Origin: Aculops lycopersici
Lineage: Eukaryota; Arthropoda; Arachnida; Trombidiformes; Eriophyidae
Assembly: GCA_015350385.1 (NCBI GenBank)
Contig: WNKI01000002.1
Span: 3,568,457-3,632,456 of the forward strand
Reading direction: 5' to 3'
DNA length: 64,000 bases
Position 1 is the first letter of the stretch. Every line of letters starts with the position of its first letter. This document shows, in pieces, positions 11,401-23,900 of this stretch. Position numbers and translations under genes: made by a program. Below the pieces are notes generated by a model. The model had not been told where the DNA came from. It saw only the letters and a program-made list of their open reading frames with translations, and searched no databases.

Positions 11401-12753
11401 TGCCCAACGGTTGGCCTTGATGCCCGCGGCCAACTGAAACTGTTGTCGGTATTACTGCTGCTGCTGCCGCCGCCGCCGCCGCCGCCGCTGCACTTGCGCC
11501 AACTTCCTGGCTGGGCATTGTGAATGAATAGAGGAGGACAAGAGAGGGAAAGAGTAACTCGAGATTGGCGGCGCGCCGTCACCGTGACCATCAGCCTTCG
11601 CCTCTTTACCTGGCCATATCATGTCCACCTGTTGTATGCTCACGGCTAACGGTGCTGATATTGTTGCCGCCGCCGCTTGCCTCGGGTTAACAACAACAAC
11701 AACAACAACAACAACGACGACGACGACGACAGCAACAAGTGTTGGCCACTTGAAGGCACGAAACGGAAAATTTCGTCAAACCTTGCAGGTGGTGTTTGTG
11801 GAATGAGACACTCCACTCGCTCATACTCACACAAATAGACACTTGACTTGCAAGAATCGATTGGCCGGCGCGACAAGCGGTAAATAGAAAGAAGGAGGCG
11901 ACCGCGAAGTTGGAGTTTTACAGTTAGTTGCATAACAGAGAAGACTTGGAAGTTGAAGAAGTTGTCGGTGGTGGCAGCAAAGAAGTCGGAAGAGGAAGTG
12001 ACTCGAGCGTAAGAGAGAGAAGGATCTTGAAAATTTGCTAGAGATTGTGGTCAGTGTTATAGCCGTAACCGTGACTTACTAATACAAGAACAACTAAAAC
12101 TGTGTGAGTCGAGTGGTTGCGTCCACCGAGGAAACTTGAGAGTCCGGCGTCACTCTTAGTGCTGACCACAACAACAGGTGAATCACTTTGACCAGTTACC
12201 ACCATTTTCATCAATCTAAAGCCAAACTTCCACAACTGTGTTGATCAGTTCTATTGTGTGTCTCGTTGGCTAGTCCCGTTAGAAGAAGAGCCTAGCGATT
12301 GCAGGTGAAGGGAAATTGGCCTTCACCGCCGCCATTCGATTGGTTGAGCTCGATTTAGTTCCAATAGAGCGGGAGGTGGTCCACGAGTCAAGTTGCAAAG
12401 TTGGCTAGTTTAGTCTTAAACTTGTAAAAGAAAGAAGAATCTCTCAAGCTAGATGTAGAATTTTCCCGTTACAATTATGCTAATTAGAGAAAAGTTAACT
12501 CGAGTTATTAGTCAAACCCCTGAGCTGCCACTAGTTTATGCACAAATGATCAAATCATCGTTTCCGTCGTTGTTGTCGATTGTTTTGAGGCTATCGAGAT
12601 GATAAACTCCATGGTTAACAGTTAGTAACAGCCAAATCCGATAGAAATCAATCAATCACTCACCTGTGGTCGCCACAAGAATCTCAAGTCAACTACCACA
12701 GTCAAGTTGATTAATTATTTTGATTCCTTCATCGACGCTAAAAAAGCAACAAA
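8479..12753. other. 4.3 kb gene-free interval upstream of the MMP gene
   Basis: Several short frames occur (for example near 9846-10241 and 10517-10932), but none shows a domain, a conserved motif or credible codon structure. The stretch has many CAGGTG/CAAGTG cores, including exact CAACARGTGG copies at 11331 and 11625. It also has triplet repeats: a GCC/GCG tract near 11464-11490 and AAC then GAC repeats near 11691-11730. It probably contains the 5' untranslated and control region of the metalloproteinase. Confidence 0.5.
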
Positions 12754-15307
12754 ATGGTCGACTCACAAGTGTTTACAAGTATCCACAAGACTATGGCTGT
12801 TGGCCAAATCAAGCTTAGCTCGTCCAAAATCCTAATGCTGACAACTATACTCCTCAAACTAGCCTTAGTTGATTGTGGTTCGCCTCCAAATCCTCAAACA
12901 AGTGGTCGGCTAAGATCAGCGTCTCCAACTCTGCGAGGGGACGTTGAATTGGAACAAACGGATTCACCTCAACGGCAAGCTAAAAGTCTAGACACAAGCG
13001 CATTGGTGAGTATTTATAAAGATTTCACGAGATGGAGGTCATATTGTGCAACAAAGTTGCATCTCAGCATAATCTAACTCACAGTTGTAATCAACAATTC
13101 AGGAATATCTCCAAAAATACGGATACATGAGCACAACTTCCCTCGAGACCAACAATCTCCTAGCTGAAGATTCATTCTCTGATGCCATCAAGGAGTTTCA
13201 AAAGTTTGCCGGCATTCCGCAAACTGGACAAGTGGACAACCGAACGATGCATTTTATGAGAATGCCACGATGTGGGAACCAGGATAAGCCAACGACAACA
13301 GGTGGCATTCAACAAGTTCCCAAGTCAGGTGCCCTGAGGATCTCAGCAACGCGGCATGCCAACGCTCTGGTTGTGCAGGCAATTAGGCGAAAGAAGCGCT
13401 ATGCTTTGCAGGGAAGTAAGTGGCGCCGCCAGGTGCTAACGTATAGAATTTCTCAGTATCCAACGAGATTTAGTGGCAAGAAGCACGAGGTTGATTCTCA
13501 AATTGAGCGAGCATTTGGTATCTGGTCTCAGGTGGCGCCAATCGACTTTGTTGTCAAGAGAGAGGGTAGAGTTCACATTGACATTAGGTTTGCTAGCGGC
13601 GATCACGGCGATGGCGACGCTTTTGATGGACCCGGAAACACGCTAGCCCACGCCTATTTTCCGCAATACGGAGGTGATGCCCACTTTGACGACCAGGAGT
13701 ATTGGACGGTTGATTCGTACGCCGGAACCAATATCTTTCAAGTTGCTGCTCACGAGCTAGGCCATTCGTTGGGTTTGGGTCATAGTAATGTGAGAGAAGC
13801 CCTGATGGCTCCATTTTATCAAAAGTACAAGCCCAACTTCAAGTTGCACATCGACGACGTGCTGGCCATTCAGGCTTTGTACGGAGAAAAACCACCTGAT
13901 GCCACTACAACCAGCACTAGCACCACAACCACCACTACCACAAGCACAACAACAGCCTCGCCATCACTAGTCAATAGTCCGGCAGCGAGCCTACCAACTA
14001 TACTTCCACCAAATCGACGATCCCATCACAAACCAACCTTCTTCGGTCCAAGACGAACAGGTAGTGGCGGTGAAACCAACGATTACGACGAGAATGGAAT
14101 CCCTCAGGACCCAACTAGTGGTTTCAATCCAAATCATGGAAACGGATTCGGAGTCTTCGGCGGAAGTGGCCATGACCACAATGGAGTCGATGAGCCAAGC
14201 CTAGCAGGTGGCCACCCAGGTAACCCGAGTAGTGGCGGCGGCGTTGGCGTTGGCAGCTACCCCGCCGACTTGTGCATTGATCCAGTAATCGATGCCGTTA
14301 CTAGAACCGAAGATGGAAGCTCCTACGTTTTCAAGGGCGACTTTTACTGGCTGCTAACCAGCGATGGACTGGCCACCGGATATCCGAGACGAATATCGGT
14401 CGATTGGGATGGACTGCCAGGGAATTTGGATGCCGCGCTCACTTGGGCCGATGGAAAGACATTTTTCTTCAAGGGCAACAAGTATTGGCGTTTCCGAAAC
14501 AAGCGTCGAGACTTGGGCTATCCAAAGCTGATCAGCGCAGGTTTTGCCGGGATACCCGACGATATTGACGCAGCCTTTGTTTGGAGCGGAAATGGGCGCA
14601 CCTATGTGTTCAAGGGCAACGAGTACTGGCGCTTCGATAGCAAGGCCGAGCCACCTGTCAGCGCCGAGTATCCGAGACCCATAAAAGTTTGGAATGGAGT
14701 TCCTGCTCACATCAATGCCGCCTTTAAATGGGAAAACAACGTCACCTACTTCTTCAAGGGTAGCCAATACTACCGATTCAACGACAAAGAGTTCAAAACT
14801 GAATCCCGAGGCAGGCCGCCGTTCCCTCGGGCTACCCCCGAGTGGTGGTTCGGTTGCGTGGGCTCTAATCTAGCTCAACGAGCTTTACCTGCCGGCGGCC
14901 ATCAAGCGCAACATGAATTGGCGAACGGTGGCTATCCAGTGATTGGATCACAACACGAGAATAGCCAGGATATTGCCGACTGGTCCTTCTTAGCGGGACT
15001 TGGCGAGGAGAGCACCAAGATTTTGGGTACCCATATTAGTGACCACAAACCGGCTACAAGCAACGATGGCGCCCTACCTCGGGATTCCAATAGACTTCCC
15101 TCAGGAAGCCGAGCCAACGAGTCGAGGCTGCCGCTACTACCAAGACAAGCAGGTCACCAATACTTTGGTATAAACTTATCTTCCCACCCCTCAGCTGGAT
15201 CCAGCTCAACGTCTGCGATATTTACCAACCAATACCATGACTACTTGTCACAATTGCTAAGTCTTATGGTAATATCGTATCTCATTCTCAGGTCATCGTC
15301 ACATTGA
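12754..15307 (+). CDS. Mmp: Matrix metalloproteinase with hemopexin domain (two exons)
   Basis: Zinc endopeptidase that degrades extracellular matrix. Exon 1 is 12754-13005 and exon 2 is 13103-15307; the 97-nt intron (GTGAGT...CAG) is in phase 0 and the join restores EYLQKYGYM, a typical prodomain motif. The protein is 818 residues. A hydrophobic signal segment lies around residues 26-42 (ILMLTTILLKLALVDC). The cysteine switch PRCGNQD has its Cys near 141, and a furin site RKKR sits near 180-183. The zinc motif HELGHSLGLGH is at about 301-311 with a Met-turn Met near 319. A Thr-rich linker, then four hemopexin blades bounded by Cys residues (LCIDP...WWFGCVG), follow. The last 20 residues are hydrophobic (LLSLMVISYLIL), suggesting a GPI-anchor signal. 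AATAAA at 15625-15630. Confidence 0.97.
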
Positions 15308-16662
15308 GTATATTAAAGAGGCCAATCTGATTATAATAATAGTAACAGTAATATCATTGTAGCTCCCTAGTCTGGCCTCGAGAAAACCGAAGAGGTAACC
15401 TATTCGGTTTGGGTCGCCCCCTTGAGCTCAAATTCATCAATAGACTATCATCAAGTGACATGTTTATCATGTGAGAGCACAGCAAAGATGAAACTTGATA
15501 TATACCACCATAGATTTAATAGGATAATGGAATGTAATTTATTTGTAGCGACAATAGTAGTGTAGATACAATACTTTGAATTGTAAAGCTTTCAGATGGG
15601 CGAGCCCATCAAAAATATAATGAAAATAAACCTGCCGACCTAAAACCAAAACATTGTATGATGCCCTGCTGTTCATACATCTTCGTAACGCTTCGCTTTT
15701 CAGCGCACAAGGACGGCCCTGTAGTGTTACGGCGAGCGGTTGTGCACGATGAATCAAACGAAGCATCGTACACTACAAATCGGGAGCGGATCTTTTCTCG
15801 CTATATTTCTTGCAGCTCGCGCGGAACCGCGCGTCGTCCGCTGCCAACACGAGCTCGCTGGGTCAAATGGCCTTTTGAACTAGCGCCACCGTGTTGCCAT
15901 TACACAACACCGTGCACCTAGGCCGATTTGTTGAGATACTTTCGCTTAGACTTCGAGGATAGGAGTAGCAAGATTAGCAGCGGGAGCGGCGGCCTTCGCA
16001 TCGTAGCGGCGTACGCGACAAACCATCAACCCGCCCGGTTGGCCCATCTTCTTGCCATAACCCGCCCGTCCATTCGCTTGCTTAGCTAGCTTGCCAACTT
16101 GTAAAAGGCTCTCACAGCTTGAAGTTTGCGGACTCGTTCAAGCAGCACGAGCAAAAGGGATGAGAGACGGAAGGCGTGATGGCAAATGGTTTTCTTGTTC
16201 ACTGGGCTGCTCGCCGACAAAGCCAAACAATCGCCACCATTGCCGCGTTGCCGCCGTGTCGAGTTGAGTTGAGTCAACTAAATCGATGTCAACAAACCCC
16301 AAACGAGATGAGTCTTGGTGGCGCGTAATGTGAGTGAGTGAGTAAAAGCGGAAGCATCTTGGCGGAATGGCTGGTGCTGGCTAGTATTAGCGCCACTTCC
16401 TGCTTCTTGTTTGCTGTGCTGGACGAGCGGAAGAAAAGCATTTAGTGCCACTTCCAATCGCATTAACATTATTGAATCCAATATATACTTAATTATGGTC
16501 AACTGGTTTAACTAGATTCCTAGAAACAAAATGACCTCAATCTCTTTGAGACTTTCCTTGTAATCCTAGAGAGATATTTAGGAATATTATCATCTTTATT
16601 GTAAACAAACGAACTAGACAATCAATCTATCCATAGAGACAGAGATACCAAAATAAAGCAAG
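15308..16662. other. Intergenic region between MMP and PDZ genes
   Basis: Contains the MMP 3' flank, with AATAAA at 15625-15630, and the 5' flank of the PDZ gene. Short frames on both strands show no recognisable domain. No RNA gene was detected. Confidence 0.5.
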
Positions 16663-17844
16663 ATGATTGCACCTCAGACTGCAACTATGATGTTACCTTT
16701 TGGTACATTGAACCAAAACTTGAACAATAACAACAACAATCAGCACAATTTTTCCCATGGCCAACAGTATAATACATTTAGCTACCAGCAATCATCTAGA
16801 CAACAACAAACAAACCTGCGCCCATCTAATATAAATACAACGAGTTCCTTCTCTAGGTCCTACTCTGCATTGAACAGCAACGATGTTTTTCTATCATCAA
16901 ATCGCCAACATCAGCAGCAACAACAACAGAATAGTTTCAAGCTTTTAAATGAAGACGCTAGTGAGATACTGAGTCTGGTTATAACTGGCGGCCCCAAGTG
17001 GGGGTTTAGAATTAAGCAACTGAATGACAATAGGGTCATTGTTTCGCGCATCGACAAGGGACCGGCGGAAAAGTGCGGTTTGAAGGTAAATGACGAGATA
17101 CTAAGTGTCAATAATGTTCCGCTTGGCGATGGGCCAAGATCGTTGCTGTTGAACGACTATCCGGCCGATGGAACTCAAGGGGCAGCAAGTGGTTCGCCTG
17201 GCTCGCAGGTGGTTGTTGGCTCGCAGCAGAACGAGGCTTCGGCGACACCAGGACCAACGGGAACAACGGGGACCGCGACGGGGACGAGAAACGATAGTAA
17301 CAAATCGGAGAGTAGTCCACTTGAGTTGGCCACCAATAGTCAGAAGCAATCCATCGGCGATGGTCAGCTGTTTTTGGGTGCTCATCAGTTGGAGTTGTCC
17401 AAGTTGGACTTTACCTATCAGCTTATAAGACACTCGAGCGCATCAAACAAGTTGCTGCTTACCGTTAAGCGTTACCTGAATCCTGCTTACGCTCGCGCCT
17501 CCGTTGCTGCCGCCAATCTTATGGGTCAAGCTCAGCAAATAAGCAGCGAGCAATTCATCGGCAGCCAGGTAAATGAGTCATCTTTGAACCAATACCAAAA
17601 CAATCAAAACCAACAACAACAGCAACAAGAATATATGAGCAACCAGGAGAATCAATTTGCACAGCCGCCAAGGAGCAAGAGGCCACACACGGCGCTTGGC
17701 GTGTACCACGCGTACAAGTGTTGCGAGTGTTACTGCCAACGAGAGGGTAAGTTAATTATATCAATTTTATCATTTCATTTTTATTTAACTAATTTGATTG
17801 TAAAAATAGTTTGCTCTCTGCTAGTTTGTGCTCTCGTTTCTTGA
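16663..17844 (+). CDS. PDZ-domain protein with split PDZ and Cys-rich tail
   Basis: Cytoplasmic adaptor with one PDZ domain. The N-terminal 95 residues are Asn/Gln/Ser-rich. The PDZ runs from about residue 101 (LSLVITGGPKWGFRI, a WGF carboxylate-binding loop) through VIVSRIDKGPAEKCGLKVNDEILSVN. It is interrupted by a Gly/Ser/Thr-rich insert at about 155-245 and resumes with YQLIRHSSASNKLLLTVKR. The WGF loop and closing strand resemble the PDZ of the Shroom / synaptopodin-2 / PDLIM group. A good short intron (GTAAGT...TAAAAATAG, 17747-17809, 63 nt) precedes a tiny last exon. Spliced, the protein is 372 residues ending in a six-Cys tail; unspliced it stays in frame at 393 residues. No Shroom ASD domains are present here. 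Confidence 0.85.
   Translation: MIAPQTATMMLPFGTLNQNLNNNNNNQHNFSHGQQYNTFSYQQSSRQQQTNLRPSNINTTSSFSRSYSALNSNDVFLSSNRQHQQQQQQNSFKLLNEDASEILSLVITGGPKWGFRIKQLNDNRVIVSRIDKGPAEKCGLKVNDEILSVNNVPLGDGPRSLLLNDYPADGTQGAASGSPGSQVVVGSQQNEASATPGPTGTTGTATGTRNDSNKSESSPLELATNSQKQSIGDGQLFLGAHQLELSKLDFTYQLIRHSSASNKLLLTVKRYLNPAYARASVAAANLMGQAQQISSEQFIGSQVNESSLNQYQNNQNQQQQQQEYMSNQENQFAQPPRSKRPHTALGVYHAYKCCECYCQREGKLIISILSFHFYLTNLIVKIVCSLLVCALVS
17747..17809 (+). other. 63-nt in-frame intron at the 3' end of the PDZ gene
   Basis: Consensus donor GTAAGT, AT-rich body with a CTAAT branch-like site, and acceptor AAAATAG. Its length is a multiple of three and it has no in-frame stop, so retention would add 21 mostly hydrophobic residues before the same C-terminus. 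Confidence 0.65.
17780..17785 (-). terminator. Candidate polyadenylation signal of the giant minus-strand gene
   Basis: TTTATT on the plus strand (AATAAA on the minus strand) about 170 nt past the stop at 17955. It lies inside the small intron of the convergent PDZ gene, so the two transcripts would overlap at their 3' ends. Confidence 0.4.
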
Positions 17845-17954
17845 TGATGAATTGTACAAATATAATAATAATAATAATTTAAAAGTTAACAAATTGAGTC
17901 GACAATGATGATGATGATTATGTAACATAAATTAGAAAATTAATAGATAGTAAT

Positions 17955-20900
17955 TTAACTTGACATTGCGTTCACCACTGAAGCTGTGAGTGCCAGTGGC
18001 GGCAACAACATTACCATCAGCGATATGAGAAAGGTACGAATGCGAGTGAAGAAGATGACCACATTATCGTACATTGTGGCCAGGGAATTAAGTGAAAATA
18101 ATCCATTTAAAGTGAAGGGCCGATAGATGAGACTTGAGATTGTTGGATTTGAGGTGAAATTGTAGGGCGGGGCGCTGCCACTTGAGGAATGACCCGGACC
18201 TTTGGGTGGTTGTTGTCCGTTGTTTGGTTTCCTCCGTTGGCGCCAAGGAATTATATTGAATCTGCTAGGTCGCGATCCCTGGTTGGGCAACGAGCTTCCC
18301 GGTCCAACGTGAGGCATGCCAATGTGATTATTCTGTGGATTGTTGTGATTCGAGAAACTTCCGCTCCCCTGTTGGGTTGAGTGGTTTAGATTAGCTATCT
18401 CCTGGGCGATAATTGCATCAGTTTGCGGCTGCTGATTCGATGCCGAAGTCTCTTGATCCTGATTGAACATTGAACTAGACGAACCAGAGGTCGACGATGA
18501 CAACGAGGAGGTAAAGTTGCTTGTGTGATCCGGAAGTGAACCCGTAGTGTTGAATCTACCTGGACTACTAGGTCTGTGGGTCGAGTTTCCGTTTGGCGTC
18601 ATTGTGTGTCCGTGCGAAGCTTGCGCAACCACAGACATACTTCCCGCTTCGAGCACCGAGTTCCCATTGAAAGTCGACGGTCTTGCTGGTCGCCCGTGGT
18701 GATGACTGCTCACAGAGGAGGTATTCGTAACCGGAAGTGTTGAGTCAAACAAATTGCCGTTGATCACAATGATCGGTCGGTGGTTGCCGGAGGCAGAGGG
18801 GGGCGGCTGTGTTGTGGTTGAGATGGTGGTGGTTGTTGCGATTGTTGTGGTTGTCGATGATTGCGGTTGTTGCGATGAAGCGGGCAAGGTAGTTTGGTGA
18901 GGCAAACCAAAGGTCAGTGTGGTCGGGGTTAGGCTTGAGTTATGTGAATCTTTTTCCTGTTGCTCGTTGTCCAAAGTGGCAAACTGAATGGTTGTTGGCA
19001 CAATCAAGGGCCTCCTCGTGGTGGCGGCCGTTTGTCGTTGTTGCTCAATGGAAACCAGGTGAGTGTCGCCTCCGTTTCCGCTTCCAAGTTGGGGTCTGAC
19101 CACCAACTGCGAGTTACTCGTTGCGTGGTCTTGCTGACCACTCAACGATTGATCGCCACCTACCTCCAAGGGTGCCAACGACGAGGATGACGTCGAGCTT
19201 GTTGCTTGCATGTTGTCACTTGAATCCTCGATTGATATCTCTACGGGCCGAGAAACTGGTGGTTTGTGTGTCAGTTGGTGGTACTCGGTGTTGCTGACAA
19301 AGGTTGACATGGAACCCGGCAGAGGGCGTCCGGGTTTGTAGGTGACGATGACGTTGTTGTGCAAAATTGTCGTCTCAGGTATCCTCGTTAGTCTCAGTGG
19401 ATTAGTGATTGAATCGTTGAGCGACGGAGGCTCGTTGTTCGATGACGACGGACTTGATGGGTTGGAAACCGGATCAATTATGGTCAGTGGTCTAGTTCTA
19501 ACATCCTGTCCCTTCCGTCTAGTGGCTGGCTCCCGGTTGTTGGGCAGTATGATTGAGATGGGCGCCGTTGACCGGGTGCTGTTCCTGTTGTGGGTGGTCA
19601 CAGTTAAATTGGCATGCTGAGTTCCGTTTTCGTGAATCCTAATGTTTTCAGGTGGCATGGGTTTCGCATTGCCATTTGGTCGCTTTTTCAAGATGCCCAC
19701 TAGTCCGCCATTCGCTGGCCTCACTAGCAGGGGCCGGTGTCTAATGGGCTTCCTTGAAACAGGTGGCAATTGATCGACCTGATCCACTGATTGGTCCTCA
19801 ATTGGCGGCAGTTGGCCGTCGTTCATGGAGTTTTCATTTGCCTCGTCCACTGTTGCCGGCGTAACGTGGGTCGCCGACGAAGTGACCAGCTCGTAAGTGT
19901 CAAAAGGGTCAACGACTACAGGTCGTCGTGCTGGTTTCCTGCGGCGCTTTTGGTGATTTGCTAGATGATGCTGGTGCACCTGATTCCCAGGAACTAATTG
20001 AACTCGGTGCGGCGGCGAACCGGCAACAGGTTGTCGATTTCTATCTGCAACCACCACGTGTGTTGGTCTTCGCGTATGCGATGGACCCAGTGGAGGTCTT
20101 GGTCGTCGTCGAATGATTATTGGCCTCAACGGTTTTGTTGGTCTGCTTTGCGGGAACTCGGGTAGTTCACCGCCTAGATTTTCCGAAGTATTGGGCGTGT
20201 TGATGCTGCTAAATCCCGAAGCTGGCCGTAGGATTGAGTTGGAGTCCGGGTCTGAGTTGCTGTCTGCATCGTTTGATGCCATTGAATTGCTGTGCCCATC
20301 AACAGGCGATTCGATGGAGCCGCTGGAGCCATTTGGCATCTCAAATGCCACCGGCTCTAGACTGGCAGTTGCAGAGTGGTTGCCATTGTTGTTGTTGTTG
20401 TTGTTGTTGTTTGTGCTATTGTCCAACATTGAGTTGTTGGCAGTGCCATTGCTATCCAAAGCCACCGACTCACTGGTGTCCGCTTGCTCACTTGGCAGGC
20501 GAATGTTGACGCTTCCGGTTCCGCCAATTCTGTTGCGAATGTTCTGTTTCAAGTTTTCATCGGAAGTTACAGATTCAGTTAATTTTGTGGTCTGCTGCAT
20601 TGCTGGCGTGCTAGCCGAAACTCCAATCTCGTGGTAGTCGGCGGCTGTCGTTGCAGTTGCCGGTTGATACTCAATGTGGCTACCCGAAACCATCGGCCTG
20701 TTGATCTTCTGACGAGTTCCGCCCACCGTCTCGATCTGAGGATACCTGTTGCTCGTTGAGCCATCATTTCCATGGCCTCTGGGCGCATTGAAGGCGGCCA
20801 ACGTGGTCCACCTGAGGGGCGAGTAGAATTGAGTTGTTGGCTGGCCACTTAGCTCCTCATCGTCTCGCGTCACCCTCGACGACGGCGACGACTCGTCGCT

Positions 20901-23900
20901 GTCCATCGGCAGTGTACTGAATTGAATCGAAGATGAAGTTGAGGTTGAGGTGGTTATTGTGCTCGAGCTAAGTGGATCCTCAGTCACGTATACCGACGAG
21001 GTGGCTCTAATTAATGGCAAATGAGTTTGCGCTTGGTTTTGCTGCTCGCTATTATCAAATAATGTTTGGCCATTATTAGAATGTTGGCTGCCCTCAGAAT
21101 TCTCCTCACTGGGCACGCTCTCTAACAAAGGCTCAGTGGTGGCCATCGTTGTGGTGCGATTTCTATTCCTTTCGGCGAGAGCCATTAAAATTTGCTGGAT
21201 CTTTGCCTGATTCTTGCGCATAGACGCTCGATTGCTGGTGTCCTGAGCCTGGCCCACATCCAAATAATCGCGTTTCCCCTCAGGTTTCTCCGAAGAGTCC
21301 TCCTGATGACGTCTATGGTGATTTCCATTAGTTTCTGGTGCCATTTGAATCTCCGCTGCTTCGGTCGATCCAACTGACTGCTGCTCATTGCTCTCGTCCG
21401 TCAGGGTAACTCGCGAGTATCGTTCTAAACTCGATGGAGTAACAGATTTTTGTTGCTCGCCTGGAACTGTATAAAAATTATTTTTAGCTTGATCCTGTCC
21501 TCTATTTAGCGTTTGCTGATTGTTAAGTGATTGGCTCGAGGAGGCGGGCACTGTCGAGAAAGATCTCGAGGTTGTGCCAAATGGTTGAGGAGTGGATGCT
21601 ACTTTTGAGGTTGCGCCCGAATGATGGGATTGAGCGTAGGTTTTGCGCAACTTCTCAATCTTGTTCAAGTTACCTGTCGAGTTCTGCCCGCTGGAGCTCG
21701 AGTCGTGCATTAAACCAAACAAACTGTTCGAGTAACTTGGATCGCGATCGAAAATGTCCAAGAGTAAAGCTTGAGCTCGATCATCGAGTAAACTATCGCC
21801 ACTGTCCACTCCTCTAATGGGAGTTCCATCTTCGCTATTGTAAATCTTGTTACTATTATGCTGTCCCTTAATCTTTGTTATGGTTGATAGTGTGTCTTGC
21901 AATTGATTTACATTGGCTCCAAATTTTCGGGTTGTCGTGCCGCCACCACCACTTGTTGCGTTGTTAAGATTTGATGGAGGTCCGTTCAATTTGAACGAGT
22001 GGTTTGTGGACAGGATTATGGCGTCACCATTGTCGGCCACGCTGCCACTGAGACCAGGCAAAATTTTTGGCTCCACGGTTGTCCTTTGAGCCGACGAGGG
22101 TCTAATGCGAGTTCCATTCACAAACTCCTCGAGAAACTTCTTGGCCACTTGCGAAAAAGCTGTTGTGCCTATGGCGGTCGGTCTAAATGTGGTCTGAACA
22201 ATTGGCACTCCCTGGTCCATCTTTACGGTGGCCAGCAAGTTGTTGTTATTTGAAGAGGATGACGCTTGACTGGTGTAATGCATCGAGATTGGGGGATTTC
22301 TAGAGCTCGCTAAGGAATTGGATGAGACACTTCCGCTGTGAGGTGGTCGCTTGCGAAGTTGATGGTGATTGTCGCTCAGGATCACTATTGAATGGTCGGC
22401 TGGTTGGCTAGTTGGCCTGTTGCTTGTATCAAGGGAAACTTCGTACCTATTTGCCTCGTGGACTCCATTCTCAATGTTGTTGTCATTGATTGGGGAAGAT
22501 TGCTCCTCCAATGGAGCCACTAGAGTTATGTGGCCACTCAACAAGTTGTCGCCCTCCTCCCCCGACGACGAAGACCAACTAGTCGAAGGGCGACTCGACG
22601 TCTTAGGCCACAAGTGAGAGTTGTGCTGCGATCTCACCAGTTGGCCGAGATCTTCGTCATCCGAAATCTTGTGCAAACTTGCAAACAAAGGCCCATTTGT
22701 GGGTTGGTTTTTCGGTTTCGTTGTGCTGAAAGTTGTCGAGGTTCCATTCGATGGGGAGCGATTTTTTGCATCATTTGAGGTTGCTGGTGCTAATGCCATG
22801 GAGACGGACAAGTTATCGTCTTCCTCCTCGTTGCCGCCACTACTAACATTTTTGTCCCCATCTCCAGGTATCAAAGAATATGAAGCGGATTTAAATGTTG
22901 GCATTTGGGTTGTGGTTGTAGTGGTGGTTGTTGCTGATGCTGAACTATCGGTTGTTGGTCTGGCGGTTGTTGTGGAGGTAGAGGTAGAAATCGAGGCTTG
23001 AGTTGTGGTGCTCGTGGTGGTGGTTGATGTCGTGGTTGTCTTTGGTCCTCGATGCATCGGCGAGCCAGCGCGGTGAGGGCTATGGTTGAATTGATGATAG
23101 TAGATTGGCCTCGGCGGTTTGGGAGTTGTTGTGGTGGTTGTTGTGGTTGTTGATGTTGAAATTGCGCCGGGAGTTGAGTTTGATGAACTAGGACGATTCC
23201 TAGACAAATTGGAAGAGTTCATTGGATGAGGCTTCAACTTTTGTGACGATCCACTTCCGCTTCCGCCACTTTGCGGCCCAATCCGTTGGTTGCTCTGATC
23301 AGGTGGAAATAGCAAGGGATTGACTCGCTCGCGGTTGTTCATTGGCATAATGGAAAAGTTAAACTTTTCATTCTTACTAATGCTACCTGGAGACATGGAA
23401 CTCTGGATCGGCATTGGAGTTGTGCTCTTATCCCGGAGTTGAGCTTGAATGCGACTCGAGAAAAGGGAGCCTCTACCTGCCAAACCGGCGGTTAATTGAT
23501 TGTCACTTACAAGTCCACCACCAACACCCTCAAGATCACTGGAATCGTCTAAACCACGAAACAATTCGGTAGGCGAAGAGGTTGTAATTGGAGCAATTTT
23601 TTTCGCAGCCTGGTTATTGTTTCTGGTCCACCTGTTGATGATCTCGTTTATGTGACTGCTAGTCAAGGTGCGAGTGCCCAAAATGGCAGAGGCCAGCTGA
23701 CTGGTAAGACTTTGTTGGTCTTGAATATTTTGCACAGATTGTTGCTGACTTTGAGGCCTTTGGGTTGTCGTGGTGGTGGTTGTGGTTGTGGTTGTGGTGG
23801 TGGAGGTTGAGCCAGGTGATGTTGGAATTACTGAATTAATTATCGGTTGGTCATTTACCATCGTGTCTAAAGTGACCAATGAGTTTGGTTGAGAATCCCC

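Noticed and set aside
20113..20637. 174-residue plus-strand frame inside the giant gene
   Set aside because: Antisense shadow; Leu/Val-rich sequence arises from the complement of Gln/Asn triplets.
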